Assembly (NCBI GenBank): GCA_024509875.1
Contig: JAMPIV010017823.1
Location: forward strand, 47,501 to 111,500
Source of the DNA: Oreohelix idahoensis
Lineage: Eukaryota > Mollusca > Gastropoda > Stylommatophora > Oreohelicidae
Direction of reading: 5' to 3'
DNA length: 64,000 nt
Shown here: one piece after another, positions 54,001 to 64,000 of the stretch
Layout: every line of letters starts with the position of its first letter
Numbering within the stretch: position 1 is the first letter of the stretch
Notes under the pieces: generated by a model
The model's database searches: none
Seen by the model: the letters and a program-made list of their open reading frames with translations, nothing else
Told to the model about the DNA's origin: nothing
Translations under genes and position numbers: made by a program

Positions 54001-57000
54001 TTTTCTTAAACCTGTACTGATCTCCCTAATGTTACCGTCTGTCGTAACATCTCCACTCTTATCATTTGCTTTTCTTAAACCTTTACTGATCTCCCTAATG
54101 TTACGTCTGTCGTAACATCTCCACTCTTATCAATTTGCTTTTCTTAAACCTTTACTGATCTCCCTAATGTTACCGTCTGTCGTAACATCTCCACTCTTAT
54201 CAGTTGCTTTTCTTAAACCTTTACTGATCTCCCTAATGTTACCGTCTGTCGTAACATCTCCACTCTTATCAGTTGCTTTTCTTAAACCTTTACTGATCTC
54301 CCTAATGTTACCGTCTGTCGTAACATCTCCACTCTTATCATTTGCTTTTCTTAAACCTTTACTGATCTCCCTAATGTTACCGTCTGTCGTAACATCTCCA
54401 CTCTTATCAGTTGCTTTTCTTAAACCTTTACTGATCTCCTAATGTTACCGTCTGTCGTAAACATCTCCACTCTTATTATTTGCTTTTCTTAAACCTTTAC
54501 TGATCTCCCTAATGTTACCGTCTGTCGTAACATCTCCACTCTTATCTGTTGCTTTTCTTAAACCTTTACTGATCTCCCTAATGTTACCGTCTGTCGTAAC
54601 ATCTCCACTCTTATCAGTTGCTTTTCTTAAACCTGTACTGATCTCCCTAATGTTACCGTCTGTCGTAACATCTCCACTCTTATCATTTGCTTTTCTTAAA
54701 CCTTTACTGATCTCCCTAATGTTACCGTCTGTCGTAACATCTCCACTCTTATCTGTTGCTTTTCTTAAACCTTTACTGATCTCCTAATGTTACGTCTGTC
54801 GTAACATCTCCACTCTTATCTGTTGCTTTTCTTAAACCTTTACTGATCTCCCTAATGTTACCGTCTGTCGTAAACATCTCCACACTCTTATCTGTTGCTT
54901 TTTCTTAAACCTGTACTGATCTCCCTAATGTTACCGTCTGTCGTAACATCTCCACTCTTATCAGTTGCTTTTCTTAAACCTGTACTGATCTCCCTAATGT
55001 TACCGTCTGTCGTAACATCTCCACTCTTATCATTTGCTTTTCTTAAACCTTTACTGATCTCCCTAATGTTACCGTCTGTCGTAACATCTCCACTCTTATC
55101 TGTTGCTTTTCTTAAACCTTTACTGATCTCCCTAATGTTACCGTCTGTCGTAACATCTCCACTCTTATCTGTTGCTTTTCTTAAACCTTTACTGATCTCC
55201 CTAATGTTACCGTCTGTCGTAACATCTCCACTCTTATCATTTGCTTTTCTTAAACCTGTACTGATCTCCCTAATGTTACCGTCTGTCGTAACATCTCCAC
55301 TCTTATCATTTGCTTTTCTTAAACCTTTACTGATCTCCCTAATGTTACCGTCTGTCGTAACATCTCCACTCTTATCATTTGCTTTTCTTAAACCTTTACT
55401 GATCTCCCTAATGTTACCGTCTGTCGTAACATTCTCCACTCTTTATCATTTTGCTTTTCTTAAACTTTACTGATCTCCCTAATGTTACCGTCTGTCGTAA
55501 CATCTCCACTCTTATCATTTGCTTTTCTTAAACATTTACTGATCTACCTAATGTTACCGTCTGTCGTCTCATCTCCACTCTTATCATTTGCTTTCTTAAA
55601 CCTTTACTGATCTCCCTAATGTTACCGTCTGTCGTAACATCTCCACTCTTATCATTTGCTTTTCTTAAACTGTACTGATCTCCTAATGTTACCGTCTGTC
55701 GTAACATTCTCCACCTTATCATTTGCTTTTTCTTAAACCTGTACTGATCTCCCTATGTTACCGTCTGTCGTAACATCTCCACTCTTATCATTTGCTTTTC
55801 TTAAACCTTTACTGATCTCCCTAATGTTACCGTCTGTCGTAACATCTCCACTCTTATCAGTTGCTTTTCTTAAACCTTTACTGATCTCCCTAATGTTACG
55901 TCTGTCGTAACATCTCCACTCTTATTATCTGCTTTTCCTAACCCTTTACTTATTTCCCTAATGTAACCGTCTGTCGTAACATCTCCACTCTTATCTGTTG
56001 CTTTTCTTAAACCTTTACTGATCTCCCTAATGTTACCGTCTGTCGTAAACATCTCCACTTTATCATTTGCTTTTCTTAAACCTGTACTGATCTCCCTAAT
56101 GTTTACCGTCTGTCGTAACATCTCCACTCTTTATCATTTGCTTTTCTTAAACCTGTACTGATCTCCCTAATGTTACCGTCTGTCGTAACATCTCCACTCT
56201 TATCATTTGCTTTTCTTAAACCTTTACTGATCTCTCCTATGTTACGTCTGTCGTTTAACATCTCCACTCTTATCATTTGCTTTTCTTAAACCTTTACTGA
56301 TCTCCCTAATGTTACCGTCTGTCGTAACATCTCCACTCTTATCATTTGCTTTTCTTAAACCTTTACTGATCTCCCTAATGTTACCGTCTGTCGTAACATC
56401 TCCACTCTTATCATTTGCTTTTCTTAAACTGTACTGATCTCCCTAATTGTTACCGTCTGTCGTAACATCTCCACTCTTATCATTTGCTTTTCTTAAACCT
56501 TTATGATCTACCCTAATGTTTCCGTCTGTCGTAACATCTCCACTCTTATCATTTGCTTTTCTTAAACCTTTACTGATCTCCCTAATGTTACCGTCTGTCG
56601 TAACATCTCCACTCTTATCATTTGCTTTTCTTAAACCTTTACTGATCTCCCTAATGTTACCGTCTGTCGTAACATCTCCTCTTTTATCATTTGCTTTTCT
56701 TAAACCTGTACTGATTCTCCTAATGTTACGTCTGTCGTAACATCTCCACTCTTTATCATTTGCTTTTCTTAAACCTTTACTGATCTCCCTAATGTTACCG
56801 TCTGTCGTAACATCTCCACTCTTATCATTTGCTTTTCTTAAACCTTTACTGATCTCCCTAATGTTACCGTCTGTCGTAACATCTCCACTCTTATCATTTG
56901 CTTTTCTTAAACCTTTACTGATCTAACATCTCCACTCTTATCTGTTGCTTTTCTTAAACCTTTACTGATCTCCCTAATGTTACCGTCTGTCGTAACATCT

Positions 57001-59820
57001 CCACTCTTATCAGTTGCTTTTCTTAAACCTTTACTGATCTCCCTAATGTTACCGTCTGTCGTAACATCTCCACTCTTATCTGTTGCTTTTCTTAAACCTT
57101 TACTGATCTCCCTAATGTTACCGTCTGTCGTAACATCTCCACTCTTATCAGTTGCTTTTCTTAAACCTGTACTGATCTCCCTAATGTTACCGTCTGTCGT
57201 AACATCTCCACTCTTATCATTTGCTTTTCTTAAACCTTTACTGATCTCCCTAATGTTACCGTCTGTCGTAACATCTCCACTCTTATCATTTGCTTTTCTT
57301 AAACCTTTACTGATCTCCCTAATGTTACCGTCTGTCGTAACATCTCCACTCTTATCAGTTGCTTTTCTTAAACCTTTACTGATCTCCCTAATGTTACCGT
57401 CTGTCGTAACATCTCCACTCTTATCAGTTGCTTTTCTTAAACCTTTACTGATCTCCCTAATGTTACCGTCTGTCGTAACATCTCCACTCTTATCAGTTGC
57501 TTTTCTTAAACCTTTACTGATCTCCCTAATGTTACCGTCTGTCGTAACATCTCCAGTCTTATCAGTTGCTTTTCTTAAACCTTTGTTGATCTCCCTAATG
57601 TTACCGTCTGTCGTAACATCTCCAGTCTTATCAGTTGCTTTTCTTAAACCTTTACTGATCTCCCTAATGTTACCGTCTGTCGTAACATCTCCACTCTTAT
57701 CATTTGCTTTTCTTAAACCTTTACTGATCTCCCTAATGTTACCGTCTGTCGTAACATCTCCACTCTTATCATTTGCTTTTCTTAAAACCTTTACTGATCT
57801 CCCTATGTTACCGTCTGTCGTAACATCTCCAGTCTTATCAGTTGCTTTTCTTAAACCTTTACTGATCTCCCTAATGTTACCGTCTGTCGTAACATCTCCA
57901 CTCTTATCATTTGCTTTTCTTAAACCTTTACTGATCTCCCTAATGTTACCGTCTGTCGTAACATCTCCACTCTTATCATTTGCTTTCTTCAACCTTTACT
58001 GATCTCCTTATGGTCTCCCTAATGTTACCGTCTGTCGTAACATCTCCACTCTTATCAGTTGCTTTTCTTAAACCTTTACTGATCTCCCTAATGTTACCGT
58101 CTGTCGTAACATCTCCAGTCTTATCAGTTGCTTTTCTTAAACCTTTGTTGATCTCCCTAATGTTACCGTCTGTCGTAACATCTCCAGTCTTATCAGTTGC
58201 TTTTCTTAAACCTTTACTGATCTCCCTAATGTTACCGTCTGTCGTAACATCTCCACTCTTATCATTTGCTTTTCTTAAACCTTTACTGATCTCCCTAATG
58301 TTACCGTCTGTCGTAACATCTCCACTCTTATCATTTGCTTTTCTTAAACCTTTACTGATCTCCCTAATGTTACCGTCTGTCGTAACATCTCCACTCTTAT
58401 CATTTGCTTTTCTTAAACCTGTACTGATCTCCCTAATGTTACCGTCTGTCGTAACATCTCCACTCTTATCATTTGCTTTTCTTAAACCTTTACTGATCTC
58501 CCTAATGTTACCGTCTGTCGTAACATCTCCACTCTTATCATTTGCTTTTCTTAAACCTTTACTGATCTCCCTAATGTTACCGTCTGTCGTAACATCTCCA
58601 CTCTTATCATTTGCTTTTCTTAAACCTTTATGATCTCCCTCATCTTACCGTCTGTCGTAACCTCTCCGGTCTTATCAGGTGCTTTTCTTACACCTTGACT
58701 GATCTCCCCAATGTTACCGTCTGTCGTAACATCTCCACTCTTATCATTTGCTTTTCTTAAAACCTTTACTGATCTCCCTAATGTTACCGTCTGTCGTACA
58801 TCTCCACTCTTATCATTTGCTTTTCTTAATAAACCTTTACTGATCTCCCTAATGTTACCGTCTGTCGTAACATCTCCACTCTTATCAGTTGCTTTTCTTA
58901 AACCTTTACTGATCTCCCTAATGTTACCGTCTGTCGTAACATCTCCACTCTTATCTGTTGCTTTTCTTAAACCTTTACTGATCTCCCTAATGTTACCGTC
59001 TGTCGTAACATCTCCACTCTTATCAGTTGCTTTTCTTAAACCTTTACTGATCTCCCTGATGTTACCGTCTGTCGTAACATCTCCACTCTTCTTATCTGTT
59101 GCTTTTCTTAAACCTTTACTGATCTCCCTAATGTTACCGTCTGTCGTAACACATCCACTCTTATTCAGTTGCTTTTCTAAAACTGTATGATCTCCCTAAT
59201 GTTACCGTCTGTCGTAACATCATCTCCACTCTTATCATTTGCTTTTCTTAAACCTTTACTGATCTCCCTAATGTTACCGTCTGTCGTAACATCTCCATCT
59301 TATCATTTGCTTTCTTAAACCTTTATGATCTCCCTAATGTTACCGTCTGTCGTAAACATCTCCACTCTTTTCAGTTGCTTTTCTTAAAACCTTTACTGAT
59401 CTCCCTAATGTTACCGTCTGTCGTAACATCTCCACTCTTATCAGTTGCTTTTCTTAAACCTTTACTGATCTCCCTAATGTTACCGTCTGTCGTAACATCT
59501 CCACTCTTATCAGTTGCTTTTCTTAAACCTTTACTGATCTCCCTAATGTTACCGTCTGTCGTAACATCTCCAGTCTTATCAGTTGCTTTTCTTAAACCTT
59601 TGTTGATCTCCCTAATGTTACCGTCTGTCGTAACATCTCCAGTCTTATCAGTTGCTTTTCTTAAACCTTTACTGATCTCCCTAATGTTACCGTCTGTCGT
59701 AACATCTCCAGTCTTATCAGTTGCTTTTCTTAAACCTTTGTTGATCTCCCTAATGTTACCGTCTGTCGTAACATCTCCAGTCTTATCAGTTGCTTTTCTT
59801 AAACCTTTGTTGATCTCTTT
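51035..59820. repeat. 69-bp satellite array, about 127 monomers (8.8 kb)
   Basis: Monomer blocks in order: ATGTTACCGTCTGTCGTAAC, ATCTCCACTCTTATCAGTTG, CTTTTCTTAAACCTTTACTG, ATCTCCCTA. Common variants: CAGTTG, CATTTG or CTGTTG; CCTTTACTG or CCTGTACTG; CCACTC or CCAGTC with TTTGTTGATC. Since 69 is 3 x 23, frames remain open for up to 670 codons on the plus strand (hydrophobic 23-residue repeat) and 448 on the minus strand (charged repeat). The frames end at truncated monomers and single-base indels, have no promoter or splice context, and show no sign of coding constraint. Each monomer carries GTTAC-N8-GTAAC, an inverted repeat. Confidence 0.98.
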
Positions 59821-60215
59821 AATTTACCCGCCGAGCGCCACATCTAATCTACTCTTACTAATTGCTTTCCTTAGACCTTCACTCATCTTGTTCCAACAAC
59901 CTCACTTATCATCAAATCTGTACCACTATTACCAGCTGCTTTCCTTAGACCTTCACTCATCTTGTTCCAACAACCTCACTTATCATCAAATCTGTACCAC
60001 TATTACCAGCTGCTTTCCTTAGACCTTCACTCATCTTGTTCCAACAACCTCACTTATCATCAAATCTGTACCACTATTACCAGCTGCTTTCCTTAGACCT
60101 TCTCTGATCTAGCTCCAGCAATCTCCCTCTTTTCCTAGACCTTCACTATCTCCCTAATTTTACCACTTATCGCCAAATCTCTTCCACTCTTATCAGCTAC
60201 TTTAGACAAATACTA
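59821..60215. repeat. Diverged edge monomers of the 69-bp satellite (right)
   Basis: Three units with a 73-bp period (GCTTTCCTTAGACCTTCACT, CATCTTGTTCCAACAACCTC, ACTTATCATCAAATCTGTAC, CACTATTACCA) followed by a shorter relative ending TTACCACTTATCGCCAAATC. The order of blocks equals that of the 69-bp unit, with heavy divergence and a 4-bp gain. Confidence 0.85.
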
Positions 60216-60780
60216 CTTAAGTAGTAAGCCTTCTTTTATTATTTTTTAAATCCTTGTCCGTTGTCAGCGTGGGTAGCATAGTATTTGTCGCGAGTTAACA
60301 TGGATAATGCTAAGAATGAACAATATAATGTTAACGCGAAGAATAATTGGTTTTTTTTCCCCCTTCATTAAATTTACGTTTTTACCTGTACCCATGTTTA
60401 ACTCTACCTACTATTACTTTTACCTCTGTACATTTATATACAGAACTGTGTTGGCTTGAATGTTATGTTGTTTTGTTGGTGTTTTTTTTTTAAGTTTAGT
60501 TTGGTTTGGTTTTAAGGACCATCTTTCTTGCACAAGGACAACTCCATCAGTGCTCCGATCTCCTTCCTTAGATCATACAAGAAAGATCTCAGCACAATGC
60601 ACGAACTCCGTAGCACCGGCGAGGATCCCAATGTCTGTATGCAGGAATCACATATTCTATAAATATTTTTGTGGTGGGTAGGTTTCTAATTTTTAAATTT
60701 TGCCAGGGCAGCGGCCATGTGCCCTAACTCTTTACGATTTGCAACTGCCGAGGGATTTTTAACTTGCGCATCTTGGTACA
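60216..60780. other. Unassigned sequence
   Basis: AT-rich, no gene. The 73-codon frame at 60,460-60,681 has no recognised domain. Confidence 0.3.
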
Positions 60781-60784
60781 CGAG

Positions 60785-60984
60785 ACCTCCATTTTTTTTT
60801 CGCCCTTATAGAGAAGGCATACGATCTCACTACCCAGGAGATCAGGAGGGAGTATGACGTCATTATGACCCACTGGTTCTGAAAAAAAAAATTTCCATCA
60901 ATTAATATTGCCTGTGCTGGGATCGAACACGGCACCTTTAGAATTAGAGCCGGACGCCATACCTCTGAGCCACTAGGAAGCCCC
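60785..60984 (-). mobile_element. tRNA-headed SINE
   Basis: Minus strand: GGGGCTTCCTAGTGGCTCAG (box A-like) and GTGTTCGATCCCAGC (box B-like), then a T run and a 3' region ending near a second T run (60,790-60,800 on plus). The head differs from the other SINEs in the window, so it is a separate family. TSD not identified. Confidence 0.75.
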
Positions 60985-61027
60985 ACTTTTAAAAGTTACT
61001 TCGCAACAACAATATGGATGCTTTGGT

Positions 61028-61106
61028 GTTTGAAAAAAGGATGATTAATAGATACTTGAATAAAGGATGATTAATAGATACTTGAAAAAAGGATGATTAA
61101 TAGGTA
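61028..61106. repeat. Tandem repeat, about 27 bp x 3
   Basis: Three copies of AAAAAGGATGATTAATAGAT followed by ACTTGAA. Confidence 0.85.
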
Positions 61107-61770
61107 CAACAGCTGATCCGCGTATTTCCCAGGGTCCTCGTGAACATACAACAAGAACAGAACTACTTCACCCTCAGGTATGTTCTATGAGGCGGAGTAA
61201 TACAGCTCCGTTACTTAGAATCCGAAGTGCTCGGGTACGGCCGTCGTTCGGAAATCGGATTTTTTTATTTTGTTGGTTTTCGGATAACGCTCAACGTTTC
61301 CCAAGTCGCCCAAAAATCGGTTCGAAAATCGCCCAAAAGTCGGTCGAAAAAACTTTCCATTCTGGGTTACAGACCTGTATAAGGTTGAGCATGTTTCTGA
61401 CAACCACATTATGTTATACAAAATGCTGTATAAACCAACGCTACAAGGTCAAGGAGACGTTGATGTAGGTTTCTTGCAGGCGGGCCAGCTGTATTGTTGT
61501 GGCTACATGCTCCGTTAGGAGCGGATTATAAATGGATGAAAGGAAATGCTTGAACAGTTGAACATTACCAGCATTCAGAATACACACTTAGACAATAGGA
61601 GAGAAGCAACTTGCAAGACGGGAGACTCGGAAGAGTTTTATCAGGAACAGATATAGGATCAAGTGACAAACAAAGCACCCAGACCAGCAGAAAAATTATG
61701 AAGGTCAAGCAGAAATTTTGAAAATTGCTAGCATTCGGAATACACACTTAGACAACATAATTGTTGTAAC
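61107..61770. other. Unassigned sequence with a 163-bp-spaced direct repeat
   Basis: AGCATTC(A/G)GAATACACACTTAGACAA occurs near 61,571 and 61,733. Segment 61,245-61,345 has repeated CGGTCGAAAA/TCGGTTCGAAAA motifs. No gene. Confidence 0.4.
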
Positions 61771-62287
61771 CAGGGCTGTGGAGTCGGAGTCGGATTCAGG
61801 GAGTCTGTCGTTTTTGATGGAGTCGAGTACGTTGTTTTTTGGTGAGTCGGAATCGGTAAAAAAAATGTCCCGACTTCTACGAGGCTTAAGATAAGGCAGA
61901 TCCACGTTTGATCCATATAAGGGGCGGGGGGGGGGGGGGGGGCTTAAACATAGAAATAACACTTCAAAGTAGTTGTTTATTATTGACTTAATACATTTTA
62001 TCCGATTTGAGAGCAGGTATGACGCCGGACCAATTAGAAGAGATCCTCTTTTTAAGGACCAATTCAATAAATAAATAAAAAATTATCATATTTTAAAATA
62101 CTTGTTACGCTTTTGTTTTGTATTACAGTATGAATGAATGAATAATTAAAATCTACAAAAGCCACGTAGTCATTTATTCTCACATTATACCATACTTATA
62201 CCATACGTATACACATAATTCCATATAAGTACATAATTTTATGCCATATGACTGGCGAAAAATGTTTTGGCCGACTCCACAACCCTG
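61771..62287. mobile_element. Non-autonomous hAT-type MITE, copy 2
   Basis: Ends CAGGGCTGTGGAGTCGG and, inverted, CAGGGTTGTGGAGTCGG (16 of 17). Flanks GTTGTAAC and GTTATAGC agree at 6 of 8. Contains a G run (61,921-61,943). Same family as 40,026-40,597 with the inner sequence inverted relative to it. Confidence 0.82.
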
Positions 62288-62295
62288 GTTATAGC

Positions 62296-62674
62296 CTTTA
62301 ACTGGTTTAAACTTTTTTATTTTTTATCTTAATTATACATTCCTTTATTTTTAATATAATGTAATACACGCCTTTCAACTAACCGATGTTAATTAATCTG
62401 GAAGATAATGGATTTCTAGTTCGTTAAGTGGAGAAGCATCTTACTTTGATTATAATGATAACGAAGAGAAATTATTCATAATAAGAACTACAGTTTTTAA
62501 AACTCTTGAATTGTTGTGGATTTTCTTTCACGTATAACATTATTTCATGAAACTAAGTAAGAGCTGAAGTTATTGATGTGTTTACTTTACATTTAATTAC
62601 TTTTTTATTGTTTTAAATCAAATTAAGCCAAAATGAACGATGTTGTTAATAAATTCATCAGCATTTAACCAGAA
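62296..62674. other. AT-rich spacer
   Basis: No gene or repeat recognised. Confidence 0.35.
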
Positions 62675-62690
62675 AAGTAATTAATGTAAA

Positions 62691-63454
62691 TCAGAGGCAC
62701 ATCTCCAATCCAACCTGCAAGTCTGGAAGGAAGAGCTGGAGAAGAGCGGGATGGTCATAAGCAGCTCTTAAACAAAATCCATGGTGATATCACGAGAAGA
62801 AAGAAGACATCAGGTTAAGCTGGGAGAACAGGTCCTGGAGCAGGTCGACCACTTTAAATACCTCGGAGCTATTATAGACCGAAAGGGAGGCATCAAAGAA
62901 GAGTTGGCCACTCGAAAAGCAGCAGCTGGGAGACTTTTTCAGGCCATAAATCGAGGATTCCTCAGCAAGAGAGAGGTTGGTAAGAAAACGAAGATGGCTG
63001 TATACCGCTCCACCTATGTCCCAGTCTTGACATATGGATGCGAGTCACGGGCAATGACTACAACCCACAAAAGCCAGATCCAAACCTCAGAAATGAGGTA
63101 TCTGAGGAAGGTGGTTGAAGTAACAAGAAGAGACATGGTCCGCAACCAGACGATACGTCAAGGCCTAAAATCCCACCCCCTGCAGACCCAAGTAGAACAG
63201 TCCCAACTAAGATGGTTTGGCCATGTCTGCAGAATGGGAGATCGGCTACCATGACAAGCATGGGAAACAAAGAGCCGGGGATCCAGACCCCCAGGACGAC
63301 CCAGAGTCCGCTGGGAGGACAACATTAGACAATCTTTGAAGGACCGAGGACTAAAATGGAACCAGGCCAGGAGGAAGACAGCCGATAGGATAGTCTGGCG
63401 CTCTCTCTTCCAAACCTCTACACCTCACGGTAGAAGGGGAATGACTAAGTAAGT
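62691..63454 (+). mobile_element. 5'-truncated LINE with 16-bp target duplication
   Basis: AAGTAATTAATGTAAA flanks the element exactly at 62,675-62,690 and 63,455-63,470. The sequence is the 3' part of the LINE at 1318-4140: HFKYLGAIIDRKGGIKEELA near 62,850, TYVPVLTYGCES near 63,013, and LRWFGHVCRMGDR near 63,210, with a frameshift close to 63,255 (GRP box in another frame near 63,290). Ends in AAGT repeats. No RT catalytic core, so non-functional. Confidence 0.93.
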
Positions 63455-63489
63455 AAGTAATTAATGTAAAAGCCAAATTAATTAAACAC

Positions 63490-63695
63490 AACTTTACTTG
63501 AAAGATTGTTATTTTTGTCTGTATTAGTTAACTAATTTACATTCGATTGCATTCCTTCTTTTCAGTAGGAAGGGAATAATGGGGGAGGGGAAATATATTT
63601 GTGACGTCATATAAGAAGGAGAGGGGTCTAGGTTTTTGTGACGAAGTGTGACAACGGGAGGAAAGGGGGGGGGGGCATAAGTGGACGACCTCCAT
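63490..63695. repeat. MITE-like dispersed repeat, copy 2
   Basis: Counterpart of 42,440-42,660: GTTAACTAATTTACATTCGA, CTTCTTTTCAGTAGG, TTGTGACGTCATATAAGAAG, GGGGTCTAGG, a G run (63,666-63,677). Confidence 0.65.
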
Positions 63696-64000
63696 TTGGC
63701 CTTGTGGACAAACACTATGGAAATACCAGTCACCTCAGGCTAACAACTGCTATCTTTAAACAAGTTTAAGTTGACGTCGGCGCGAGTACAAAGAAGTATC
63801 CCTGGTCCCATCTGGCAACTCCTTTTAGAAAACAGCAAGTCGCCTTTGACCAGAGTTTTAATAAATTGTGGTTATTGACCTGTTTTCCTTCTCTTATGGA
63901 AATGTTTCCCCATGTGTAGTACAAGGAGACTTTGTCTACTGATCGTTCTAAGCTGTTGCCATTTTGGCTTTGTCGAGGTTTCTCGATAATGAGAACCATC
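63696..64000. other. Unassigned right end of window
   Basis: No recognised gene or repeat; a 77-codon minus-strand frame (63,999-63,766) runs off the edge and is not recognised. Confidence 0.3.

Noticed and set aside
51030..60022. Membrane-protein-like frames of the 69-bp array
   Set aside because: Both strands are open in the same stretch, frames break at random indels, and no gene structure surrounds them.

Overview
This is a eukaryotic, animal-type window with no prokaryotic features. It is AT-rich and about one host exon is recognisable; most of the rest is transposable elements and tandem repeats. The mix (RTE-like and Jockey/CR1-like LINEs, several tRNA-headed SINEs, hAT-type MITEs, a Ty3/gypsy-type element with integrase ahead of reverse transcriptase, and many minisatellites) fits an invertebrate, and my guess is a lophotrochozoan such as a mollusc. 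That last step is inference.

Layout: 0-5 kb is a dispersed repeat (copy A; copy B lies at 43.7-45.5 kb) split by a dead minus-strand LINE. 6-9.7 kb holds SINE pieces, short tandem repeats, a TA microsatellite and a LINE tail. 10.6-25.2 kb is one satellite locus (45-bp, then 28-bp units) into which a SINE, a 5'-truncated LINE and a 10.2-kb LTR retrotransposon have inserted; the LTR element carries a further SINE in its 3' LTR. Its TSD is GTACT, its LTRs are nearly identical, and its pol order is protease-integrase-RT-RNase H, as in the Gmr1 group. 25.7-28.9 kb is a full-length 3.2-kb RTE-like LINE with a 14-bp TSD, one stop and one frameshift. 29-30.6 kb has a BED-finger (hAT-type) ORF fragment and a hAT MITE with another MITE inside it.

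31.3-38 kb is a run of LINE tails and tandem arrays: 71-bp, 36-bp, a 1.57-kb CTT tract and an 18-bp array. At 39.29-39.42 kb is a plus-strand exon resembling the N-terminus of the ESRP/Fusilli splicing regulators, followed by a splice donor. Beyond it are a fold-back element with telomere-like motifs, a hAT MITE with a perfect 8-bp TSD, LINE remnants, 26-bp and 24-bp arrays, and an 8.8-kb, 69-bp satellite (51.0-59.8 kb) with diverged edge monomers on both sides. The last 4 kb holds a SINE, a second copy of the hAT MITE and a clean 5'-truncated LINE with a 16-bp TSD.

No tRNA, rRNA, CRISPR or operon was seen. The long open frames in the tandem arrays arise because the unit lengths (3, 18, 24, 69 bp) are multiples of three; I do not call them genes. 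If the ESRP call is right, its first intron would run to the right edge of the window and contain the 24-bp and 69-bp arrays.
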